Positions 1 to 5,460 are shown, numbered from the stretch's first letter. The stretch is 5,557 nt of DNA from an uncultured Lachnospiraceae bacterium (GCA_902796375.1 CADBOW010000081.1:1-5557), one strand, 5' to 3'. Notes: generated by a model from the letters alone, not told the origin. Numbers and translations are program-made.

Positions 1-417
1 CTTTGCACGACCATCGGTTGCGCCAAACTCGGCATCTGCACGAAGCTCCAGATTCTTCTTTGTGGAATCCGTAACAACCTCACCCAGCAGCTCTGCAAAA
101 TGCGCTGCATGCCATGCCTCTTCGAATGCAGCCTTCTCAAAGAATGCTCCAACCTCCGGATAACCCTCGCGGATCGCAACGCGGCTCATGGCAAGGTACA
201 TACCTACCTCACAGCACTCCCCGTTGAACATCTCACGAAGCCCGTCCTTGATCTCATCCGGTGCACTGTCAGCCACACCTACAACGTGCTCTGCTGCCCA
301 TGCCTGCTCCTCATCCATTTTCTTAAACTTGGATGCCGGCGCGTGGCAGATCGGACACTCTTCCGGAGCTGCGTCACCTTCGAAAACATAGCCACATACT
401 GTACATACAAACTTCAT
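1..417 (-). CDS. Reverse rubrerythrin (NADH peroxidase-type), 3' end outside window
   Basis: The first 139 codons are present and the reading frame runs off the window edge. An N-terminal rubredoxin-like domain has two CxxC knuckles, C5-x2-C8 and C21-x2-C24, which should bind one iron. A ferritin-like four-helix domain follows, with likely di-iron ligands E67, E100 and H103 (an ExxH motif) and possibly E130. Rubredoxin ahead of the ferritin domain is the 'reverse rubrerythrin' order of anaerobic clostridia, where such cytosolic proteins reduce hydrogen peroxide and oxygen with electrons from NAD(P)H through partner reductases. Family members are about 180 residues, so roughly 40 residues, including the last helix with its second ExxH motif, are missing here. 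The ATG at 417 is preceded by AAGGAGG at 427-433, a 9-base spacing. It has its own promoter upstream (491-520). The family assignment is secure; the exact enzymatic activity is inferred. Confidence 0.93.
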   Translation of the reverse strand, partial: MKFVCTVCGYVFEGDAAPEECPICHAPASKFKKMDEEQAWAAEHVVGVADSAPDEIKDGLREMFNGECCEVGMYLAMSRVAIREGYPEVGAFFEKAAFEEAWHAAHFAELLGEVVTDSTKKNLELRADAEFGATDGRAK

Positions 418-426
418 ACCCCGTAA

Positions 427-433
427 CCTCCTT
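427..433 (-). promoter_or_regulatory. Ribosome binding site of the rubrerythrin gene
   Basis: AAGGAGG on the minus strand, 9 bases before the ATG at 417. It fixes the start of the rubrerythrin gene, whose 3' end lies outside the window. Confidence 0.85.
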
Positions 434-444
434 CATCATATAGT

Positions 445-472
445 GAAGGCTGCAGCTTCCGCTGCAGCCCCC
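445..472 (-). other. Stable hairpin in the rubrerythrin 5' leader
   Basis: The arms GGCTGCAGC (461-469) and GCTGCAGCC (448-456) form a perfect 9-bp stem closing a GGAA loop, a GNRA-type tetraloop. Two G-U pairs and one G-C pair extend it to 12 bp (445-472). It lies between the predicted promoter and the ribosome binding site, which starts 11 bases further on. The stem is followed by TTCACTATAT rather than a T-run, so it is not a convincing intrinsic terminator of the upstream kinase gene. It could stabilise the mRNA or tune translation; that role is inference. Confidence 0.6.
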
Positions 473-490
473 TGCCTTATCGCCACCCCT

Positions 491-520
491 ATCATAGCAT
501 TTTATAACAAGTATCGTCAA
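491..520 (-). promoter_or_regulatory. Predicted sigma-A promoter of the rubrerythrin gene
   Basis: On the minus strand, TTGACG (515-520, five of six consensus bases) is followed after 18 bases by TATGAT (491-496, five of six). TGC directly precedes the -10 box, an extended -10 element. The -35 box overlaps the TGA stop of the histidine kinase gene (517-519). Transcription would start near 484, giving a leader of about 65 bases that contains the hairpin at 445-472. This suggests that the rubrerythrin gene can be expressed independently of the two-component operon. Confidence 0.65.
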
Positions 521-2019
521 TCATTTTTGACCGCGGTGGACCCATCCAGGTCATAATAGAATACAACACCGTCGGCTACATTATATACGCCGTAATCCCG
601 GCCATGGGATTTCTGGATCGCCTCAACGATGGACAGGCCGATCCCGGAACCGCCATAGCTTCTGGTCCTTGCCGCATCTTCCTTATAAAACTTGACAAAT
701 ACCTTCTCCACCGCTTCCTCGCTGATGGGATTCCCCTCGTTAAATACGGACACCCGGATAATCTCCTGCTCCAGCTTCTCCACCGTTACACGGATGACAC
801 CGCCATCCTTCACATAATGGATCGCATTTGAAAGATAATTGGTGAACACCTCCGACATCTTAAACGCATCCGCCCATACATAGACCGGTTCATCATCCGG
901 CGATTCCAGCTTCACGTGCTTCTGTTCCATCAGGATCGAATTGGCCTGCAGAATACCATGGATCTGTTCCTTCACATCGAACCGGACGATATTCAGGGGC
1001 TGATTTCCGAATTCCAGTTCATTCAGATTCAGCAGCTGCATGATCAGGGTATTCATCTTCGTCGCCTCATCGGTGATCACATCGCAGTAGAATTCACGGC
1101 TCTCCGGATCATCATTGACGGAATCCTTCAGTCCCTCCGCATATCCCTGGATCAGAGCCAGCGGAGTCTTAAGCTCATGTGATACATGGGACAGGAATTC
1201 GGAACGCATTTCCTCGATCCGCTCCTTCTCCTGAATATCCTGGGCCAGACTGGCATTGGCGGTCTTCAGCTCGGAAATGGTATCCTCCAGCTGGGAGGAA
1301 AGCTCGTTCATGCTGTGTCCCAGCTCACCGATCTCATCGGTCCTGTCATCCGGTGCCTTAACATCGAAATCCAGCCGGGCCATGCGCCTTGCCACATGAG
1401 ACATTTTTATGATGGGTCTGGTGACTGTACCGGAAATAAAGAGCACCAGACTGGCCTCGAAGGACAGGATCACCACTGCCACGATCAGAAACAGCCGTGT
1501 GGAGAAAATGATACTGGAATTCAGCTGCTCCAACGGTCGTTCCATGATGATGATATTTCCATTCTCCAGGATACCCACCAGATCAAAGGAATCCTTGTGA
1601 TTGATGAATTTATACTTCGTATTTGCGTTCTCCAGCTCCTCCAGGTGCACATTGTCGATGAGCTCCTGCAGTCTTCGGGCCACATTATCCGTGACCAGAA
1701 TGGTGGAATAGATTTTATTATTGGGATAATCAACGATAAAGATCGTCGCATTGGACGGGTTCTCTACTTTGTCATAGATCTCTCCTGCGGCGATCTCAAA
1801 TCGTTGCGGCATCCCGAATGCATCAATAAATAACTGATTACAGGAATCATAGGACGTAATCAGCTTATTCCGTGCATCCAGGAGATAGAAGCTCTTGATT
1901 AAGTTGTTGCTTATGATCCAGGCTGCGATGATCGCAACCAGAGTGATCCCGCCAACCAGTCCCACCAGCCGAAAGCGAAGGGAGTGACGAAACCGGGATG
2001 TATCCCTGATCATTTTCAT
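517..2019 (-). CDS. Membrane sensor histidine kinase
   Basis: A 500-residue sensor kinase of a two-component system. It has a short cytoplasmic N-terminus, a membrane segment at about 17-40, and an extracytoplasmic domain of about 130 residues (41-172) that I cannot assign to a family. A second membrane segment (about 174-196) and a HAMP linker (about 197-250, with TRP at 200-202 and DEIGEL at 228-233) follow. The HisKA domain has SHELKTP with phosphoacceptor H281. The ATPase domain has N394/N398 in the N box, VFNEG at 425-429, FVKFYKED at 441-448 and GGSGIGLS at 456-463. The G1 box has Asn427 in place of the classical Asp, a variant I recall from many Firmicutes kinases. Its ATG overlaps the regulator's stop by 4 bases (ATGA), with GAGG at 2030-2033 as likely ribosome binding site, so translation is probably coupled. 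M3 is an alternative start. The neighbouring regulator is the obvious partner; the signal is unknown. Confidence 0.95.
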   Translation of the reverse strand: MKMIRDTSRFRHSLRFRLVGLVGGITLVAIIAAWIISNNLIKSFYLLDARNKLITSYDSCNQLFIDAFGMPQRFEIAAGEIYDKVENPSNATIFIVDYPNNKIYSTILVTDNVARRLQELIDNVHLEELENANTKYKFINHKDSFDLVGILENGNIIIMERPLEQLNSSIIFSTRLFLIVAVVILSFEASLVLFISGTVTRPIIKMSHVARRMARLDFDVKAPDDRTDEIGELGHSMNELSSQLEDTISELKTANASLAQDIQEKERIEEMRSEFLSHVSHELKTPLALIQGYAEGLKDSVNDDPESREFYCDVITDEATKMNTLIMQLLNLNELEFGNQPLNIVRFDVKEQIHGILQANSILMEQKHVKLESPDDEPVYVWADAFKMSEVFTNYLSNAIHYVKDGGVIRVTVEKLEQEIIRVSVFNEGNPISEEAVEKVFVKFYKEDAARTRSYGGSGIGLSIVEAIQKSHGRDYGVYNVADGVVFYYDLDGSTAVKND

Positions 2020-2699
2020 GACTCTGATACCTCAAACTTATAGCCCAGGGCCCAAATCGTCTTGATATACTCGCCTTTACTTCCAAGCTTCGCGCGAAGC
2101 TTCTTCACATGGGTATCGATGGTTCTGGCATCACCGAAATAATCGTAATTCCAGACGCTGTTCAGTATCTTCTCCCGGGACAGTGCCACGCCCTGATTCT
2201 CCAGGAAATAGTTCAGAAGCTCAAACTCCTTGTAGGACAGCTCAACCAGCTCTCCGTCCACGGTCACATTATGAGCCGCCGTATCCATGACGATACCGCC
2301 GGCGGACAGGATATGCTCATCCTCTCCCTGTACGGTACGGCGCAGGATCGCATTTACTCTTGCCACCAGGATCCTGGGGCTGAAGGGTTTTGTGATATAT
2401 TCATCCACCCCCAGAGAGAAGCCCTTCAGTTCATCCTTCTCCTCCGACTTCGCCGTAAGCAGAATGATCGGCACCTGGGAAATCTTCCGGATCTCCTCGC
2501 AGACTTCATACCCGTCCATCTTCGGCATCATAACATCCATAACAATGAGTGAAATGTCCTTGGACTGCATGAACAGGTTTAACGCATCCTCTCCATCTGC
2601 CGCTTCCACAACCAGATAGCCTTCCTTCACCAGGAAGTCCCGCACCAGTTTTCGCATCCGCGGTTCATCATCAACCACTAAGATCTTTGCATCACCCAT
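2016..2699 (-). CDS. OmpR/PhoB-family response regulator
   Basis: A 227-residue DNA-binding regulator. The receiver domain (about 4-120) has the acidic pair D10/D11, phosphoacceptor D55 in MDVMMPKMDG, T82 and K104 in KPF, which completes the standard active site. The C-terminal winged helix (about 130-225) has the recognition-helix pattern DARTIDTHVKKLRAKLG (190-206) and the closing GYKF wing, as in OmpR/PhoB proteins. The ATG at 2699 has GGGGAG at 2708-2713 as ribosome binding site, 8 bases away. The gene starts 17 bases after the lipoprotein stop and overlaps the kinase start by 4 bases, so the three genes look like one operon. No specific regulon or gene symbol can be assigned from sequence alone. 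Autoregulation through the inverted repeat at 3449-3480 is a testable guess. Confidence 0.96.
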   Translation of the reverse strand: MGDAKILVVDDEPRMRKLVRDFLVKEGYLVVEAADGEDALNLFMQSKDISLIVMDVMMPKMDGYEVCEEIRKISQVPIILLTAKSEEKDELKGFSLGVDEYITKPFSPRILVARVNAILRRTVQGEDEHILSAGGIVMDTAAHNVTVDGELVELSYKEFELLNYFLENQGVALSREKILNSVWNYDYFGDARTIDTHVKKLRAKLGSKGEYIKTIWALGYKFEVSES

Positions 2700-2716
2700 A
2701 GAGTATACTCCCCATC

Positions 2717-3412
2717 TTACTGAGCAGCTTCTGTCGCTGCCGTTGCTGCCGTTGTTGCTGCTGTAGTAGCCGCCGTTGTAGCCGCCTCCGTCTTTGCCTC
2801 GGTCGATCCCTTGGCTGCTTCTCCGGTGCTTCCGGTCTTTCCGTCCTTGCTGTCCTTACCGTCAGCATCCTTCTCTTCAAGTCCCTCCAGAGAAATGTTA
2901 TTCTCATCGCAGAGCGTCTTCAGTTTCTTGTTATATTCATCCAGTTTCTTCTGGGACTGATCCACCTTCTTCTGTGCAGATTCCAGCAGATTGTTATCGA
3001 CATTCTTGATCGCATCCACCACATCCTGGATCGCACCTCTCTGAAGCTCGGCACTGGCCGTATACAGATCCTTCAGCTCACCGATCTCGGCATGGACAAA
3101 GGGAAGTCCCTTCAGGCTCTTAATATAGTTATCATATTTCGGAAGAGCCTCATTTGACAGCGTAGTCATCCACTGCTCGGAATTCTGATCAGCTCCGGCT
3201 GCGAAATAGGCATTGTACAGCTCAACTGCCTTATCCCGATCCGCTGCAATGGAGGGAAGGTCCGTTCCCACGAACTTCACGATCTCCTGCTGGAGGGATG
3301 CGCCCACTTCCGTGCTGGCCTGGGTGGAAGTCTCTTCCTCCTTATTTCCGCAGGCAACCATACTTGTAGCCATAACCAGTCCAAGAGCCACGATAAATAA
3401 TTTCTTCTTCAT
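2717..3412 (-). CDS. Putative lipoprotein of unknown function with Ala/Thr-rich tail
   Basis: I do not recognise the family of this 231-residue protein. The N-terminus MKKKLFIVALGLVMATSMVAC is a lipoprotein signal: basic start, hydrophobic core and a lipobox ending at C21, so the mature protein should be anchored on the outer face of the membrane. A charged linker (22-35) is followed by a mostly helical body (about 36-175). Its stretch at 140-168 is rich in Lys, Glu and Gln with a heptad-like pattern, a possible coiled coil. The tail is a Gly/Lys/Ser/Asp linker (181-203) and an Ala/Thr repeat (210-227). The frame is open back to 3475, but the start at 3412 is preferred because it gives the signal peptide and follows AAGGAG at 3423-3428. 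The upstream extension would also cross the promoter. It is first in an operon with the response regulator and kinase, which suggests an envelope partner or target of that system (inference). Confidence 0.88.
   Translation of the reverse strand: MKKKLFIVALGLVMATSMVACGNKEEETSTQASTEVGASLQQEIVKFVGTDLPSIAADRDKAVELYNAYFAAGADQNSEQWMTTLSNEALPKYDNYIKSLKGLPFVHAEIGELKDLYTASAELQRGAIQDVVDAIKNVDNNLLESAQKKVDQSQKKLDEYNKKLKTLCDENNISLEGLEEKDADGKDSKDGKTGSTGEAAKGSTEAKTEAATTAATTAATTAATAATEAAQ
2732..2785 (-). repeat. Ala/Ala/Thr/Thr repeat tract at lipoprotein C-terminus
   Basis: The tract encodes residues 210-227 as three AATT units followed by two AAT units. Codons vary among GCG/GCT/GCA and ACA/ACG/ACT, so the repeat is clearer in protein than in DNA. 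The underlying ACA-ACG-GCG-GCT type triplets are still GC-rich and low in complexity. Such tails are seen on surface proteins as flexible spacers; no catalytic role is suggested. Confidence 0.8.
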
Positions 3413-3422
3413 TTGATGGATT

Positions 3423-3428
3423 CTCCTT
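3423..3428 (-). promoter_or_regulatory. Ribosome binding site fixing the lipoprotein start
   Basis: AAGGAG on the minus strand lies 10 bases before the ATG at 3412. It decides the start: the longer in-frame ATG at 3475 lies upstream of the -10 box, has no comparable site, and would bury the lipoprotein signal peptide inside the protein. Confidence 0.8.
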
Positions 3429-3448
3429 CTTTCTGAGACGTATTTAAG

Positions 3449-3480
3449 TCCACATGTCACATTATACCACTGCATGTGGA
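3449..3480 (-). repeat. 8-bp perfect inverted repeat flanking the -10 box (candidate operator)
   Basis: TCCACATG (3449-3456) and CATGTGGA (3473-3480) are exact reverse complements separated by 16 bases that contain the -10 box TATAAT (3461-3466). The arm centres are 24 bp apart, a little over two helical turns, so a dimeric regulator could bind both on about the same DNA face and block or modulate the promoter. With a 16-base loop it could also form a weak hairpin. Operator function is inference. Confidence 0.5.
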
Positions 3481-3489
3481 ATCTGTCAC
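3461..3489 (-). promoter_or_regulatory. Predicted sigma-A promoter of the lipoprotein-regulator-kinase operon
   Basis: On the minus strand, GTGACA (3484-3489, five of six matches to TTGACA) is followed after exactly 17 bases by a perfect TATAAT (3461-3466). TGG directly precedes the -10 box (extended -10). The predicted start near 3454 leaves a leader of about 40 bases before the lipoprotein ATG. The -35 box begins 11 bases after the trmD stop codon, which separates this operon from the translation block. Confidence 0.78.
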
Positions 3490-3500
3490 GGGGACAGGCT

Positions 3501-4247
3501 TCATTTCTTTTTCTTCTTCGGGGGTGGAACCGGATGCTCCTCCCGGTAGATCCGATACAGGTCCGGCCTCCGTTCCTCTGTCAGCTTCTCCGCCTGCTCC
3601 AGACGCCACTGACGGATCAGCGCATGATTTCCGGACAGAAGCACCTCCGGCACCTGAAGATCCTTATAAACCTCCGGCCGGGTGTATTGCGGGCATTCCA
3701 GAAGATTCTCATGGAAGCTCTCGTATACCGCGCTTGTATCATCTCCCAAAACGCCGGGCAGCAGACGGGCCACGGCATCAACGATGATGGCCGCTCCCAG
3801 CTCTCCTCCCGTCAGAACAAAATCTCCGATGGAGATCTCCTCCGCAGAAAGCAGGGTCAGTACCCGGTCATCGATCCCCTCATAGTGTCCGCAGAGTAGG
3901 ATCAGCGGGCGATCCGGCTCTGCAGCAAAGCCCTCCGCCTTCTCCTGCCGGAAGGTCTCTCCCTTCGGAGACAGATATATGGTTCTCGGCCGTTCCTGAA
4001 TCCCCCGGCTGTCAAGGTCCTCCAGGATTGCCTGATAGCAGAGGTCTATGGGCTCGCACTGCATCAGCATCCCGGGCCCGCCGCCGTAGATATAGTCATC
4101 CACATGACGGGAGGTATTCTGAGCATAGTCCCGGATATTCCATGTTTTCACCGTGATCCTGCCGGCCTTCTGCGCCCTTCCGGTGATGCTCTCCCCCAGG
4201 ATCGTATCCATCATATCCGGAAACAGAGTCATGATATGAAATTCCAT
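3501..4247 (-). CDS. trmD: tRNA (guanine-37-N1)-methyltransferase TrmD
   Basis: This 248-residue cytosolic enzyme transfers a methyl group from S-adenosylmethionine to N1 of G37 beside the anticodon, preventing +1 frameshifting. It is a SPOUT-fold, trefoil-knot protein, active as a dimer. Family signatures include MTLFPDM (6-12), HVDDYIYGGGPGM (48-60), IYLSPKGE (90-97), the SAM-binding knot LLCGHYEGIDDRV (117-129) and SIGDFVLTGGEL (139-150), then PGVLG (164-168), PQYTRP (186-191) and LLSGNH (203-208). Length is normal. Two oddities stand out: Glu176 sits in 'ESF', where E. coli and B. subtilis TrmD have the catalytic Asp of 'DSF', and the C-terminus is PPPKKKKK. The ATG at 4247 follows AAAGGAG by 5 bases, and rimM ends 38 bases upstream. 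The next gene is not the usual rplS. Confidence 0.98.
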   Translation of the reverse strand: MEFHIMTLFPDMMDTILGESITGRAQKAGRITVKTWNIRDYAQNTSRHVDDYIYGGGPGMLMQCEPIDLCYQAILEDLDSRGIQERPRTIYLSPKGETFRQEKAEGFAAEPDRPLILLCGHYEGIDDRVLTLLSAEEISIGDFVLTGGELGAAIIVDAVARLLPGVLGDDTSAVYESFHENLLECPQYTRPEVYKDLQVPEVLLSGNHALIRQWRLEQAEKLTEERRPDLYRIYREEHPVPPPKKKKK

Positions 4248-4285
4248 GTTATCTCCTTTCTGTCATTCCGTCAGAATCACAGACA

Positions 4286-4792
4286 TCAGAACATTCCGGG
4301 GATCACGTGGAGAACCATTTTCTTCTCTTCCACATTTACTTCCCGGACAAATTCATCCACCGCAGGGATCAGGACATCCTTCCCGTCTTCCGTGCGGATC
4401 TTATAGATCAACTGGGCCGCAGACTCCATATAATCCGTCATGGTGCCCAGAGTATTTCCTTCTTCATCGACCACGGTGCATCCGATCACATCCGCCAGAT
4501 AGTATTCCCCTTCCTCCAGTGGGATCGCATGCTCCCGGTCCACATAGAGTTCCTTCTGCTTCAGCAGCATTGCCTGATCGATATCCTCAACCTCATCGAA
4601 GCCGAGGATCACCAGATTCTTGAAATAACGGACACTGCGAATGGTCAGAGGTCTGTACGTCCCACGATCCAGAAGGTAGCAGCGGTCCAGTTCTTCAAAC
4701 CGATGCGGATCCTCCGTGGTGGGATATACCTTAACCTCTCCCTTCAGTCCATGTGTGGTTGTGATCACGCCGATCCGGAAATATGATTCCAT
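4286..4792 (-). CDS. rimM: Ribosome maturation factor RimM
   Basis: A 168-residue protein of normal RimM length. The N-terminal domain (about 1-88) has GVITTTHGLKGEVKVYPTTED at its start, the hallmark RimM signature around residues 8-27. The C-terminal PRC-barrel domain (about 95-165) begins with YYLADVIGCTV (97-107) and ends with LIPAVDEFVREV (141-152). RimM assists late 30S subunit assembly by binding ribosomal protein S19 near the head of 16S rRNA. The ATG at 4792 is preceded by the purine-rich AAGGAAAGGAAC, so the ribosome binding site is slightly off consensus but adequate. It is flanked by khpA and trmD as in many Firmicutes. A hairpin with a short T-run (4830-4875) lies in the 113-base gap from khpA and could reduce read-through into rimM-trmD. 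Confidence 0.97.
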   Translation of the reverse strand: MESYFRIGVITTTHGLKGEVKVYPTTEDPHRFEELDRCYLLDRGTYRPLTIRSVRYFKNLVILGFDEVEDIDQAMLLKQKELYVDREHAIPLEEGEYYLADVIGCTVVDEEGNTLGTMTDYMESAAQLIYKIRTEDGKDVLIPAVDEFVREVNVEEKKMVLHVIPGMF

Positions 4793-4829
4793 AGTTTCGT
4801 TCCTTTCCTTCTTTCAGTCAGAAGAATCG

Positions 4830-4875
4830 AAAAGGGCGGTTCTTTCGGCCCCTCCGGACCGGAAAGAGCCGTCCC
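4830..4875 (-). terminator. Hairpin with TTTT between khpA and rimM (terminator or attenuator)
   Basis: Reading on the minus strand, GGGACGGCTCTTTC (4862-4875) pairs with GAAAGAACCGCCC (4834-4846) in a stem of about 13 pairs with two mismatches (C-A and A-C). TTTT (4830-4833) and CGATTCTTCT follow. The loop is GC-rich and may add a few inner pairs. The T-run is short, so partial termination is more likely than complete. Because rimM and trmD follow with no clear promoter in the gap, it probably acts as an internal attenuator, if it acts at all. Confidence 0.55.
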
Positions 4876-4905
4876 ATTTCCGTACCATTGCACGACAAGA
4901 TGTCG

Positions 4906-5133
4906 TTACTTTATATCCACAATGACTTTTTTGTCGCCTTTTGACGCAGCGGCTTTTACTACCGTACGGATTGCCTTGGCAATACGTCCGCTTTTCCCGA
5001 TCACCTTACCCATGTCATCGGGAGCCACAGTAAGCTCGACAGTGATTGTATTTTCATCCGTTGTTTCAGTTACAACAACCTGATCCGGTGCGTCTACAAG
5101 AGATTTTGCAATGATTTCAACTAATTCCTTCAT
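4906..5133 (-). CDS. khpA: KhpA, small KH-domain RNA-binding protein
   Basis: A 75-residue protein made of a single KH domain, matching the YlqC/KhpA family in length. The GxxG RNA-binding loop is the GKSG in VIGKSGRIAKAIR (residues 44-56), and the strand-helix pattern around it is typical. In Streptococcus and related Firmicutes, KhpA forms a dimer with KhpB (EloR/Jag), binds many RNAs, and affects cell elongation and small-RNA biology. The gene starts 20 bases after rpsP ends, with GGGAGG 8 bases before the ATG. Its position between rpsP and rimM is the standard one for this family. Confidence 0.95.
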   Translation of the reverse strand: MKELVEIIAKSLVDAPDQVVVTETTDENTITVELTVAPDDMGKVIGKSGRIAKAIRTVVKAAASKGDKKVIVDIK

Positions 5134-5153
5134 TCTGCAATCCTCCCGTATAC

Positions 5154-5399
5154 TTATTTCTCAATTCCTGCCTGCTTGAACAGCTTAGCCACAGTCTCTG
5201 TGGGCTGTGCGCCATTACCGAGCCACTTTTTAGCGGCTTCAGCATCGATCTTAACAACGCTGGGCTCCTGATTCGGATCATATGTTCCGATCTGGTCGAT
5301 CACGCTGCCATCTCTCGGAGATCTGGAATCTGCAACAACGACTCTATATACAGGGTGCTTCTTGTAGCCCAGTCTTCTTAATCTGATCTTTACTGCCAT
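5154..5399 (-). CDS. rpsP: 30S ribosomal protein S16
   Basis: An 81-residue small-subunit ribosomal protein, normal length for the family. The N-terminal signature MAVKIRLRRLGYKKHPVYR and the following VVVADSRSPRDG (20-31), IGTYDP (37-42) and GAQPTETV (63-70) are diagnostic of S16, which binds 16S rRNA early in 30S assembly. The ATG at 5399 has an excellent TAAGGAGG ribosome binding site 8 bases away, as expected for a highly expressed gene. It follows ffh by 61 bases and precedes khpA by 20, so it is probably co-transcribed with both. Confidence 0.99.
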   Translation of the reverse strand: MAVKIRLRRLGYKKHPVYRVVVADSRSPRDGSVIDQIGTYDPNQEPSVVKIDAEAAKKWLGNGAQPTETVAKLFKQAGIEK

Positions 5400-5431
5400 C
5401 TTGGTTACCTCCTTAAAATTATGTATCTACA

Positions 5432-5446
5432 GATCTCTAAGAGATC
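5432..5446 (-). other. Short perfect palindrome in the ffh-rpsP gap
   Basis: GATCTC (5441-5446 read on the minus strand), then TTA, then GAGATC gives a 6-bp stem with a 3-base loop in the ffh-rpsP spacer. No T-run follows, so it is not an intrinsic terminator. It may be an RNA processing or leader element, or chance. Confidence 0.3.
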
Positions 5447-5460
5447 GTGTTGATCTTAGT

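Noticed and set aside
445..472. Intrinsic terminator for the kinase operon
   Set aside because: The stem is strong but is followed by TTCACTATAT without a T-run, and it lies downstream of the rubrerythrin promoter, so a leader element fits better.
491..510. A possible PerR box in TTATAAAATGCTATGATA near the rubrerythrin promoter
   Set aside because: Only the left half resembles the TTATAAT-N-ATTATAA consensus; the right half has several mismatches, so the similarity is no better than expected for an AT-rich promoter.
1186..1833. A 215-codon open frame on the plus strand opposite the kinase gene
   Set aside because: It lies wholly antisense to a well-supported kinase, has no recognisable domain, and its composition matches a shadow of the kinase codons.
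2109..2552. A plus-strand open frame of 147 codons opposite the response regulator
   Set aside because: It is antisense to an intact regulator gene with complete domains and shows no protein family signature.
2701..2710. GAGTATACTC, a perfect 10-bp palindrome between the regulator's ribosome binding site and start
   Set aside because: It is too short for a stable hairpin with a loop and is probably chance; it lies inside the operon, where an operator is less likely.
3413..3475. Longer lipoprotein starting at the ATG at 3475
   Set aside because: This start would place 21 extra residues before a classical lipoprotein signal, lies upstream of the predicted transcription start, and lacks a ribosome binding site.
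4893..4905. Small palindrome CGACA-AGA-TGTCG just after khpA
   Set aside because: A 5-bp stem with a 3-base loop and no T-run is too weak to assign a role.
5400..5460. A separate rpsP promoter using CATAAT as -10 box
   Set aside because: The position 17 bases upstream has no resemblance to TTGACA, so co-transcription from ffh is the simpler reading.
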